Source: Gemmatimonas sp. (GTDB taxonomy: Bacteria; Gemmatimonadota; Gemmatimonadetes; Gemmatimonadales; Gemmatimonadaceae). From it: a DNA stretch of 61,073 nt. This document shows positions 40,211 through 48,141 of this stretch, in pieces (position 1 is the first letter of the stretch; the number at the start of each line of letters is the position of its first letter). The position numbers and the translations under genes were made by a program. The notes beneath the pieces are model-generated. The model did not search any database, was not told where the DNA came from, and worked only from the letters and a program-made list of their open reading frames with translations. The stretch lies in the NCBI RefSeq assembly GCF_021298855.1, contig NZ_JAJTHI010000009.1, forward strand, positions 1 through 61,073. The letters are read 5' to 3'.

Positions 40211-41557
40211 TCAGCCCACGGCAACTGTGGAGCGGCGCCGCATCTCGCCAGTGAGCAGCCAGAGCGTGACCCCCGCCTGCACGGTCATGGTCACCACACT
40301 GAGCACCCACACGTGCCGCAGGCGAAAGCCCGGGCGCTGGGCCAGCAGCAGCGCCGGCACCGCAAAGGTGATGAGCCGCGATGTACTGCTGATGAGTGAC
40401 GGCACGGTGTTCCCCAGCGCCTGAAACAGCCCACTGCAGGTGAAGATGAGCCCGGAGGCCACGAAGTTCCATGAAATGGTGCGCAGGAAATCGGTGGCCA
40501 CCACCAGCACTGCCGCCTCGCTCGTGAACCCCCGCACCAGGAGATCGGGACGGATCTGGCAGAGCAGCGTCAGCAGCGCCATGAGCAGGCTCCCCATGAT
40601 CGCCGCCCAGCGGAAGGTGTCGCGCACGCGGGCCATGTTGCCGGCACCCATGTTCTGACCAGCCAGGGGGGCCGCCGAGAAGGCCACCGCCATGGCCGGC
40701 AGGAAGATGCTTTGCATGACGCGCGAGCCAATTCCGTACCCTGCCTGCGCCGCCGAGCCGAAATCGCGGATCACGTAGTAGATGACGGCCGTGAACAGAA
40801 ACATGAGGGCGAACTCGGCACCGGGCGGCACGCCAATGCGCAGCATGCGCATGAGCACATCCCGGCGCGCCGTGAGCAGCTCCCGCCGAAAGCCGACGTA
40901 GTGCTCGAGCCGCACGAAATACACGACCATGAGCAGCACCGCGACGGCGATCGCCACCGAACTCGCCAGCCCCGCCCCCGCCACGCCCAGCGGCCGGCCC
41001 GTGCCCCACCCGGCAATGAGCACCGGCGCCAGGATGATGTTCATGACCACCGTGACGATCTGCACGAACATGGTGGGCTTCACGATGCCCGTGCCACGCA
41101 GCGCGGCCCCCATGGACACCAACGCGAACTGGAGCCCCAGCCCCGGCAGATACCAGCGCAAATAGGAGAGACCGGCGGCGCGGGTGGCCTCGTCGGCGCC
41201 GACGGCCTGCATGTACGGGCCGGCCAGCGCGAACCCACCCACGAGCGTGATGAGCGCGCACACGAACGCCCAGACGACACTCTGGTTGAAGACGAGGTTG
41301 GCATCGTGCTGATCCTTGCGCCCCACGGCGTTCGCGATCAGCGGCATCGTGCCCACGCCCAGGACCTGCGTGAGCGCCATGACGATGAACTGGACGTTGC
41401 CGGCGGCGCTCACTCCCGCCACGGCGGCATCGCCCAGGCGCGTCACGAACCAGAGATCGACCAGGTAGTAGAGCGTCTGGAAGATCATCCCCAGCGCCAT
41501 CGGCAGGGCGAGGCGCACGAGATGGCGGGGAATGGAGCCGGTGGTGAGATCGCGCAT
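40211..41557 (-). CDS. MATE family efflux transporter
   Basis: Multidrug/toxin extrusion exporter of 448 residues with about 12 helices in two six-helix halves. The start ITTGS-like segment (MRDLTTGSIPRHLVRLALPM), MIFQTLYYLVDLWFVTRLGD and ANAVGRKD are typical of the NorM/DinF group. It should export drugs or metabolites in exchange for Na+ or H+. It points away from the sugar transporter genes over a 97-base gap. Confidence 0.94.
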   Translation of the reverse strand: MRDLTTGSIPRHLVRLALPMALGMIFQTLYYLVDLWFVTRLGDAAVAGVSAAGNVQFIVMALTQVLGVGTMPLIANAVGRKDQHDANLVFNQSVVWAFVCALITLVGGFALAGPYMQAVGADEATRAAGLSYLRWYLPGLGLQFALVSMGAALRGTGIVKPTMFVQIVTVVMNIILAPVLIAGWGTGRPLGVAGAGLASSVAIAVAVLLMVVYFVRLEHYVGFRRELLTARRDVLMRMLRIGVPPGAEFALMFLFTAVIYYVIRDFGSAAQAGYGIGSRVMQSIFLPAMAVAFSAAPLAGQNMGAGNMARVRDTFRWAAIMGSLLMALLTLLCQIRPDLLVRGFTSEAAVLVVATDFLRTISWNFVASGLIFTCSGLFQALGNTVPSLISSTSRLITFAVPALLLAQRPGFRLRHVWVLSVVTMTVQAGVTLWLLTGEMRRRSTVAVG

Positions 41558-41654
41558 CACCAAGCCTGTGCCTGCGCCCCGCGAAGCGCAATTGACCGGC
41601 ATGCCCCTTCGGCCGGGTTGCCACCATCGTGCCCGCCCTGCTGATTATCGGGTC

Positions 41655-42719
41655 ATGTCCTTCCCGTTCCTGCCCTCCACGCGCCGCGCGTCGGCCCTTC
41701 CCGCGCCATCGGCATTCACCGGCGGCAGGCGCCTGTGGCACGTGCTCGGCGCGCTGCTGCTCACCGCCTGCGCCCACGCGACCGACGAGCCGGGGTCCAT
41801 TGGCCTCGTGACCAAGACCGAGACCAATCCGTTCTTCGTGAAGATGAAGGAAGGCGCCGAGCGTACGGCCGCGGCGCAGGTCATTCCGCTGCTCTCCGGT
41901 GCCGGCCGTTCCGACGGCGACAACGCCGGCCAGGTGGCCGCCATCGAGAATCAGGTGGCGGCGGGGGCGCGCGTCATCCTCATCTCCCCCAGCGATGCCA
42001 AGGCCATCGTGCCCACCATTACCCGGCTCCGCAAGGACGGGATCCTGGTCATCGCGCTCGACAGCCCGGCCGATCCGATGGATGCCACGGATGGGTTTTT
42101 CGGTACCGACAACTATCGGGCGGGTGAGTTGATTGGCGCCTACGCCAAGGCGCGCCTGGGCAGCACGGCGCCCAAGGCCGTAACGATCGATCTCCTCCCC
42201 GGGCACCCCACCGGGGCCCAGCGCCACAACGGCTTCCTCAAGGGGCTGGGCGTGGCCACCAATGACCGGACGAGCAACGAGAACGCGGCGCCGCCCGAGG
42301 TGGTGTGCTCGGGCGACAGCGTGGGCGATCAGGCCAAGGCCCAGAGCGTCATGGAAAACTGCCTGCAGCGCGCCCCACAGGTGAATGTGGTGTACGCCAT
42401 CAACGAGCCCAGCGCCGCCGGCGCGTGGAACGCGCTGGTCAAGGCCGGTCGGGAGAAGGACGTCTTCATCGTGACGGTCGACGGCGGCTGCCGCGGGGTG
42501 GCCGACGTGGCGGCCGGACACTTCGCCGCGACGGCGCAGCAGTATCCGGTGCGCATGGCCGAGTTGGGCGTTCTGGCCGGCGTGGAGTACCTGCGCAGCG
42601 GCAAGAAGCCCAGCGGCTTCACCGACACCGGCGTGGCGCTCGTTGCCGGCACGAAGCTGCCCGGCGTGGAAAGCCTCACGGTCGAGGAGGGCGCCGCGCG
42701 CTGCTGGGGCACCACGTGA
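41655..42719 (+). CDS. Sugar ABC transporter substrate-binding lipoprotein
   Basis: Periplasmic binding protein of 354 residues, anchored by lipobox LLLTAC (Cys 39). The fold is type I (RbsB/FrcB-like): SIGLVTKTETNPFFVKMKEG, IENQVAAGARVILISPSDA, IVIALDSPADP-like strand, and VVYAINEPSAAGAWNAL. Best fit is the FrcB fructose/ribose branch; the ligand is not certain. A TTGCCA/GATTAT pair at 41618-41648 would put transcription start at the ATG, hinting at a leaderless message, with low confidence. First gene of a three-gene operon. Confidence 0.92.
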   Translation: MSFPFLPSTRRASALPAPSAFTGGRRLWHVLGALLLTACAHATDEPGSIGLVTKTETNPFFVKMKEGAERTAAAQVIPLLSGAGRSDGDNAGQVAAIENQVAAGARVILISPSDAKAIVPTITRLRKDGILVIALDSPADPMDATDGFFGTDNYRAGELIGAYAKARLGSTAPKAVTIDLLPGHPTGAQRHNGFLKGLGVATNDRTSNENAAPPEVVCSGDSVGDQAKAQSVMENCLQRAPQVNVVYAINEPSAAGAWNALVKAGREKDVFIVTVDGGCRGVADVAAGHFAATAQQYPVRMAELGVLAGVEYLRSGKKPSGFTDTGVALVAGTKLPGVESLTVEEGAARCWGTT

Positions 42720-43657
42720 CGTTGCGTCGCCTGGCGGCGCTGGGACCGCTGCTGGCACTGCTGCTCGCCGTTGCGTTCTTTGCCACCCAATCGCCGCGCT
42801 TTCTCACCCTCGGCAACTTCTCGCTGGTGGCGCAACAGGTCACGGTGGTGGGCGTGCTGGCCATCGGCCAGACGCTCGTCATCCTCACGGCCGGCATCGA
42901 CTTGTCGTGCGGCATGCTCATGGCGCTGGGCGGCGTGGTCATGACGCTGCTGGCGGGACAGTCGGGGATGCACCCGGCGCTCGCCATTCTTGCCGGGGTG
43001 GGCACCACCACCCTTGCGGGGCTGGTGAACGGCCTGCTGGTCACGCGCGTCACGCTCCCTCCGTTCATCGTGACGCTGGGTACGATGAACATTGCGTTTG
43101 CGCTCACGCAAATCGTTTCCCGTTCGCAAACGGTGACCGACCTGCCGCCGCTCCTGACGGCGCTGGGCAACACCGTGCCGCTGCTGGGGACGCGCGTGGC
43201 CCATGGCACACTGCTGCTGCTCGCACTGTTCCTCGTGGCCTGGTGGCTGCTGCGGGAGACGGCGGCGGGGCGTCATGTGTATGCGGTGGGCAACAATCGC
43301 GAAGCCGCGCGGCTGGCGGGCATTGACACCAATCGGGTGCTGCTCGCCGTGTACACCCTGGCCGGTGCCCTGTATGGCGTGGCATCGCTGCTCGCGGTCG
43401 CGCGCACCGGGGTGGGCGATCCGCAGGCGGGGCAGACGGAGAATCTCGATACGGTCACGGCCGTGGTGCTCGGCGGCACCAGTCTCTTCGGCGGACGCGG
43501 CCTCATCCTCGGGTCGCTCGTGGGGGCGCTCATCGTGGGCGTGTTCCGCAATGGCCTCACGCTCATGGGCGTCTCCTCGGTCTATCAGATTCTGGTCACC
43601 GGGGTGCTCGTGATTCTGGCCGTTGCCACCGATCAATGGTCGAGGCGCGCCACGTGA
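42716..43657 (+). CDS. Sugar ABC transporter permease (CUT2)
   Basis: Inner-membrane permease of 313 residues with 8-10 helices, of the RbsC/FrcC group. Motifs: TLVILTAGIDLSCGMLMAL, PPFIVTLGTMNIAF, RHVYAVGNNREAARLAGI and LGGTSLFGGRG, the last facing the ATPase. The GTG start overlaps the binding-protein stop (GTGA). Confidence 0.94.
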   Translation: MTLRRLAALGPLLALLLAVAFFATQSPRFLTLGNFSLVAQQVTVVGVLAIGQTLVILTAGIDLSCGMLMALGGVVMTLLAGQSGMHPALAILAGVGTTTLAGLVNGLLVTRVTLPPFIVTLGTMNIAFALTQIVSRSQTVTDLPPLLTALGNTVPLLGTRVAHGTLLLLALFLVAWWLLRETAAGRHVYAVGNNREAARLAGIDTNRVLLAVYTLAGALYGVASLLAVARTGVGDPQAGQTENLDTVTAVVLGGTSLFGGRGLILGSLVGALIVGVFRNGLTLMGVSSVYQILVTGVLVILAVATDQWSRRAT

Positions 43658-44427
43658 GCGTGGCCGGCACCGCCGCGGTCGTGCTGCGGGCCCGCGGGCT
43701 CCGCAAGCAGTACGGGCAGGTCGTGGCACTCGACGGCGCCGATTTCGATGTGCGTGCCGGGGAGATTCTCGCGGTGATCGGCGACAACGGCGCCGGCAAG
43801 TCGTCGCTCATCAAGGCACTGTCCGGGGCGCTCCTCCCCGATTCCGGCGAGCTGTGGCTGGACGGGGCGCCGGTGCGCTTCACCTCGCCTGCCGACGCAC
43901 GCGCGGCGGGGATCGAGACGGTGTATCAGGATCTCGCGCTCGCGCCGGCCATGAGCATTGCCGAAAACCTGTTTCTGGGGCGTGAACTGCGGCGACCGGG
44001 TCTGGGCGGCACCCTGCTGCGCCGTCTCGATCACCCGCGCATGCAGCGCGAAGCGGCCGAGGCCCTGCGCGCGCTGGGCGTGAACATCCGGGCCATCACG
44101 CAGGCGGTGGAGACGCTCTCCGGCGGTCAGCGGCAGGGGATCGCCGTGGCGCGAAGCGCAGCGTTCGCGAGGCATGTGGTCATTCTGGACGAACCCACCG
44201 CCGCGCTGGGCGTGCGCGAAAGCGGCATGGTGCTCGACCTCATCCGCCGGGTACGCGACCGCGGGCTGTCGGTGGTGCTCATCAGCCACAACATGCCGCA
44301 TGTGTTCGACCTGGCCGATCGCATTCACATTCAGCGATTGGGGCGCCGGGCGGCGCTGGTGGAGAAGACGGCGATCAGCATGTCGGACGCGGTGGGGATC
44401 ATGACGGGGGCGTCGGATTTGGGGTAG
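43654..44427 (+). CDS. Sugar ABC transporter ATPase, single domain
   Basis: ATP-binding protein of 257 residues. Walker A GDNGAGKSS, signature LSGGQRQGIAVARS, Walker B VVILDEPTAALG and the switch His in VVLISHNMPHV are present. Unlike RbsA it has one ATPase domain, as in the FrcA subgroup, so it should act as a homodimer. The GTG at 43654 overlaps the permease stop (GTGA); an in-frame ATG at 43636 is an alternative. Confidence 0.94.
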   Translation: MSVAGTAAVVLRARGLRKQYGQVVALDGADFDVRAGEILAVIGDNGAGKSSLIKALSGALLPDSGELWLDGAPVRFTSPADARAAGIETVYQDLALAPAMSIAENLFLGRELRRPGLGGTLLRRLDHPRMQREAAEALRALGVNIRAITQAVETLSGGQRQGIAVARSAAFARHVVILDEPTAALGVRESGMVLDLIRRVRDRGLSVVLISHNMPHVFDLADRIHIQRLGRRAALVEKTAISMSDAVGIMTGASDLG

Positions 44428-44771
44428 GCGGGGGGTGGGGGACGGGGTGTTGGGGGGACGGAGTGAACGGCAGCGACCTCCAGCAGACGGCAGACGGCAG
44501 GAACGACAGTGCGCAAACCGGAGGGATTCGGAAGAACGGGCGCGCCGCAATGCGGCCGCGCCCGATCTCCTTTGCGGTAAGGAAATCGGCGGCGGCGCGC
44601 AGCGCCGACCGCCGCTTTCCTTTTTCCTGCCGTCTGCTCACTGTCGTTCCTCCCGTCTGCCGTCTGTCGTTCCGCATCGTACGCCGCCCCACCGATCGCG
44701 CCGCGCCCGCCGCGCCCCTCGCGCCGTTCGCCCCGTTTGCGCCCCCCTCTCACGCGGTGCACTTTCCCCCC
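44428..44771. repeat. Gene-free region with a long inverted repeat and nested hairpins
   Basis: No gene is evident in these 344 bases. The outer arms, 44484-44511 and 44639-44666, are inverted copies of 28 bases with one mismatch, built from the repeated word cagacgg. Inside lie a gggcgcg/cgcgccc hairpin (44538-44563), a small gatctcctt/aaggaaatc stem, and a terminator (44581-44625). The whole 183 bases look like a miniature element with inverted ends, but I see no target duplication. Confidence 0.7.
44581..44625 (+). terminator. Intrinsic terminator of the sugar transporter operon
   Basis: A GC-rich stem of about 17 bp (44581-44598 with 44602-44620, two small mismatches) with a tight loop, followed by TTTCCTTTTT. 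It lies 153 bases past the ATPase stop. Confidence 0.75.
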
Positions 44772-45812
44772 ATGCGCACTCCTGCCCTCTTCGCCGCGCT
44801 CGCGGCCACGCCCTTCGTGCTCTCGGCGCAGTCGTCGCCCACGATGCCCCCCGTCAACGACAAACCCAATCCCTACGCCACGGTGGAAGGATGGGCAAAG
44901 CTCCCCGATGGCCGAACATGGGGCTCCACCAGTGCGGTGGCCATCGACAAGGACGGCAAGCACATCTGGGTGGCCGAACGCTGCAGCGTGAACAACTGCG
45001 CCGGCTCCACGCTCGCCCCGATCCTCAAGTTCGATCCGCAAGGCACACTCGTCGCGTCCTTCGGCAGTGGCATGATCCTGTCGCCGCACGGCATCCACGT
45101 GGATCGCGACGGCAACATCTGGGTGGTGGACTGCGCCTGTACACTGGGCGCCGCGCAAGTGCCGGCGGGCAAGGGGCACCAGATCCACAAGTTCAGCCCA
45201 ACCGGCTCCTACCTCATGTCGCTTGGCAAGCCGGGCGGCGGCCGCGACACGGCGTTCTTCTGGCAGCCCAACGCGATCGTGACCGCGTCGAACGGCGACA
45301 TCTATGTGGCCGAAGGGCACTCCTCGCGCGCCGGCGCGAATGCGCGCGTGCTCGTGTTCGACAAGAACGGCGGACTCAAGAAAACCTGGGGCACCTGGGG
45401 GAAGGGCGAGGGGCAGCTCGATCAGCCGCATGCCCTCGCCTTCGACAGCAAGGGGCGCCTCTTCATTGGCGACCGCGGCAACGACCGCATTCTCATCGTG
45501 GACAAGGACTTCAAGATCCTCGACACGTGGTATCAGTTCAGCCGTCCGAGCGGCATCTGGATCGACAAGAACGACATGATCTACGTGGCCGATTCGGAGA
45601 GTGGCTCCGTGAACCCGCCACACGTGGCGTGGACCCGCGGCATTCGCATTGGCAGCGCGAAGACGGGGGAAGTGACGGCATTCATTCCCGACCCCGCCGT
45701 GAATCCGCCCAGCACCTCGAGTGCGGAAGGCGTGGCCGTGGATGCGGCGGGCAATATCTACGGCGCCGAAGTGGGGCAGAAGGCGCTGAAGCGGTACGAA
45801 AAGAAGAAGTAG
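44772..45812 (+). CDS. Exported NHL-repeat beta-propeller protein
   Basis: Secreted protein of 346 residues, signal peptide ending LSAQS. At least five NHL blades are visible (for example SPHGIHVDRDGNIWVVD, QPHALAFDSKGRLFIGDRGN and AEGVAVDAAGNIYGAE), the layout of a six-bladed propeller. Cys pairs in ERCSVNNC and VVDCAC suggest disulfides. Relatives include the amidating-lyase domain and SMP30-like lactonases, but catalytic residues cannot be assigned. A second such protein is encoded at 50.1 kb, with the quinoprotein genes between them. Confidence 0.85.
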   Translation: MRTPALFAALAATPFVLSAQSSPTMPPVNDKPNPYATVEGWAKLPDGRTWGSTSAVAIDKDGKHIWVAERCSVNNCAGSTLAPILKFDPQGTLVASFGSGMILSPHGIHVDRDGNIWVVDCACTLGAAQVPAGKGHQIHKFSPTGSYLMSLGKPGGGRDTAFFWQPNAIVTASNGDIYVAEGHSSRAGANARVLVFDKNGGLKKTWGTWGKGEGQLDQPHALAFDSKGRLFIGDRGNDRILIVDKDFKILDTWYQFSRPSGIWIDKNDMIYVADSESGSVNPPHVAWTRGIRIGSAKTGEVTAFIPDPAVNPPSTSSAEGVAVDAAGNIYGAEVGQKALKRYEKKK

Positions 45813-45821
45813 CGCAGCGTC

Positions 45822-45904
45822 ACCCGCCACCCGAAACTCGAAACTCCCCGCGGCTCACGAGATTCTCGTTGGCCGCGGGGAGTTTCGGGTTTCGGGTGGC
45901 GGGT
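45822..45904. terminator. Long hairpin between convergent genes
   Basis: Arms 45822-45853 and 45873-45904 are inverted copies of 32 bases with one mismatch, around a 19-base loop that itself pairs (acgag/ctcgt). Each arm holds two near-copies of a gaaact word. It fills the gap between the stops at 45812 and 45937 and is probably a bidirectional terminator, though without a T-run. Confidence 0.75.
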
Positions 45905-45936
45905 CGCGGGTGGTGCGTGCGCTCAGACCTGCGCCA

Positions 45937-48141
45937 TCACTTCGGCAACTTCATCGCCACCAGGCTCGTGTTCTCTTCCGCGCCGGTGGCGAAGACGATG
46001 TACTGCTGGCCCTTGTGCAGGAACGTCATGGGCACGGCGGTCGTCTTGGCGGGAATCTGCACCGTGGCCACGGTCTTGCCGGTGGCCTTGTCCAGCGCGA
46101 ACAGCTTGGGCGGCTCGCCCGGCAGTCCGCCGCTACGCCCCGTGCCGTAAATCACGAGGGTCTTGGTGGTAATGGCCTGCGCCTGGCCACGACCGGGCAG
46201 CGGCGGCAGCGTGACGCCCGCGAAAAGCGGATCGCGGCTCGTCTGCTTGATGAAGCCCGCATTGGGCGCCCACCAGCTCTTGTCGCCCGTACGCAGATCG
46301 TAGGCGGTGATGCCACCATACTCCTTGGGCTTGGCGATGGAAATGCCGCCAATCATGGAGCCGGAGGCGCGGCCGGCAAAGCCCACGTTTTCCGGCTTCT
46401 TGTAGCCTTCCGGCGTGGGCAGCGCACCAAGCAAGCCACAGTTGCTGGCGGGTGAGCTGTAGGCGAACTCGCTGCACGGATCGTTGAGCAACGACGCCGT
46501 GCTGAGCCCCGTAATGCTGGCCACGAAGATCTTCCCCGTCTCCGGGTCGATGGTGGCCCCGCCATCGATGTTCACGCCACCGCTGGCACCCGGCGCATAC
46601 CACGCGCACCGATAGCCGCTGGCGTCCTTGCCATCGGCCGCGGCGGGCGGAATGTAGTACGGCCCCATGCGGCACTTCTTGGCCAGGGCCAGCGCGCTGT
46701 CGCGAATGGCCGGCGTGTAGTCGATGAGGTCGGCCTCCACGAGCCCCTGCTGCGAATACGGCGCCGGCTTGGTGGGAATGGGCTGCGTGGCCGCCGATTC
46801 CTCACCCGGCACACCGCTCTTGAGCACCGGCGTTTCCGGCATGGGCCAGATGGGCTGTCCGGTGAGGCGATCGAAGACGTACAGCCACCCCTGTTTGGTG
46901 GGCTGCGCCACGATCTTGCGCGGCTTGCCATCGATGGTCACGTCCATGAGGTTGGGCGCCATGGGCGTGTCGTAGTCCCAGATGTCGTGGTGCACCATCT
47001 GGAAGTGCCACTTGCGCTTGCCCGTCTTCACGTCGAGCGCCACCAGCGAGTTGCCAAACAGATTGTCGCCGGGGCGATGGCCGCCGTATTCGTCCATGAG
47101 CGGCATACCCACGGGGATATACACGAGCCCCAGCGCTTCGTCGGCGGCATACGGCGCCCACGCATCGGTCTTGCCCACGCCCTTGGTACCCTGCTTGGAG
47201 CCGTTCTTCCAGGTGTCGGCGCCAAATTCCCCCGGCTGCGGCACGAGGTTGAACTTCCACAGCAGCTTGCCCGTGGGAATGTCAAAGGCGCGAATGGTGC
47301 CGATGGGGTTCGACGCGCGAATGGGGTAGTAGCCGTGAATGGAGGAGTTGCCCACGATCAGCACGTTCCCGACCACCATGGGCGGCGAGCTCGCGGCGAT
47401 CTGGCTGAGAATACCCACCGTGCCGTCGGCGCCGATCTTCTTGACCGGATCCCACCCTTCACCCGGCTTGGCTTCGCGATACGGGGCGGCATCGGAGATG
47501 ATGAGCGGGCCGCTGTCGTCCACGGCCAGCTTCTTCATGGGATAGCCCAGCCCCTCCATGAGGTCGACGGTGCCTTGCTTGCCGAAGAGCGGGTCCGGCT
47601 TGCCGGTCTTCGCGTCGAGCGACACGAGGTGATACCCCGGCGTGGTCACCAGCACGCGCTCCTTGCCCGCCTGATTCCAGTAGGCGAGGCCGCGCCCGGC
47701 AAACTGCCGCGGCGCCTTCTGCCAGCGGATCCCCTCTTCCACCCGGTACGCCCACAGCTCCTTGCCGGTCTCGGGATCCAGCGCGACCACGTGCCGCTTG
47801 GTGGAGGTCACGGTGAACAGGCGCCCGTTCGCGTACAGCGGCGTGGTGCGGTAGTACTCGTCGGGCCCGTGCTTTTCGCCCCCCTTCCACTCCCACGAGA
47901 CCTGCAGGGAGCCGAAGTTGTCGGCGTTGATCTGGTCGAGCGGCGAATAGCGCGTGCTCCACTGGTCGGCACCCCAATGGCGCCATTCACCAAAGGCGTT
48001 GCCGCGCACCAGCCCCCCGGCGGCGGCCGGCTTGGCTGCGGCCTGCGCGAGCAGATCGCGGCCGGTTCCACCCAGGGCCACGACGGCCCCGAGGACAAGG
48101 GAGGTGACGGTCGTTCTGGGGAGGGGACCGCGTCGGGTCAT
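45937..48141 (-). CDS. PQQ-dependent dehydrogenase (quinoprotein)
   Basis: Exported quinoprotein of 734 residues with signal peptide (about 1-33). The eight-bladed PQQ propeller is evident from repeats such as VVALDPETGKELWAYRV, IRAFDIPTGKLLWKFN and LVALDVKTGKRKWHFQM, and a start WRHWGADQWSTRYSPLDQIN. It resembles the glucose/membrane-type dehydrogenases more than methanol dehydrogenase, but has no N-terminal membrane helices and no own haem. Substrate unknown. It begins four bases inside the end of the HupE-cytochrome gene, so the cytochrome domain is a likely electron acceptor. Confidence 0.9.
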   Translation of the reverse strand: MTRRGPLPRTTVTSLVLGAVVALGGTGRDLLAQAAAKPAAAGGLVRGNAFGEWRHWGADQWSTRYSPLDQINADNFGSLQVSWEWKGGEKHGPDEYYRTTPLYANGRLFTVTSTKRHVVALDPETGKELWAYRVEEGIRWQKAPRQFAGRGLAYWNQAGKERVLVTTPGYHLVSLDAKTGKPDPLFGKQGTVDLMEGLGYPMKKLAVDDSGPLIISDAAPYREAKPGEGWDPVKKIGADGTVGILSQIAASSPPMVVGNVLIVGNSSIHGYYPIRASNPIGTIRAFDIPTGKLLWKFNLVPQPGEFGADTWKNGSKQGTKGVGKTDAWAPYAADEALGLVYIPVGMPLMDEYGGHRPGDNLFGNSLVALDVKTGKRKWHFQMVHHDIWDYDTPMAPNLMDVTIDGKPRKIVAQPTKQGWLYVFDRLTGQPIWPMPETPVLKSGVPGEESAATQPIPTKPAPYSQQGLVEADLIDYTPAIRDSALALAKKCRMGPYYIPPAAADGKDASGYRCAWYAPGASGGVNIDGGATIDPETGKIFVASITGLSTASLLNDPCSEFAYSSPASNCGLLGALPTPEGYKKPENVGFAGRASGSMIGGISIAKPKEYGGITAYDLRTGDKSWWAPNAGFIKQTSRDPLFAGVTLPPLPGRGQAQAITTKTLVIYGTGRSGGLPGEPPKLFALDKATGKTVATVQIPAKTTAVPMTFLHKGQQYIVFATGAEENTSLVAMKLPK

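Noticed and set aside
41618-41654. A leaderless promoter for the sugar-binding protein
   Set aside because: The spacer is 19 bases and the -10 is weak, so I mention it only within the gene entry.
44484-44666. An insertion sequence
   Set aside because: There is no transposase and no target duplication. A miniature element remains possible, but the simple-word arms and the nested terminator fit a hairpin structure better.
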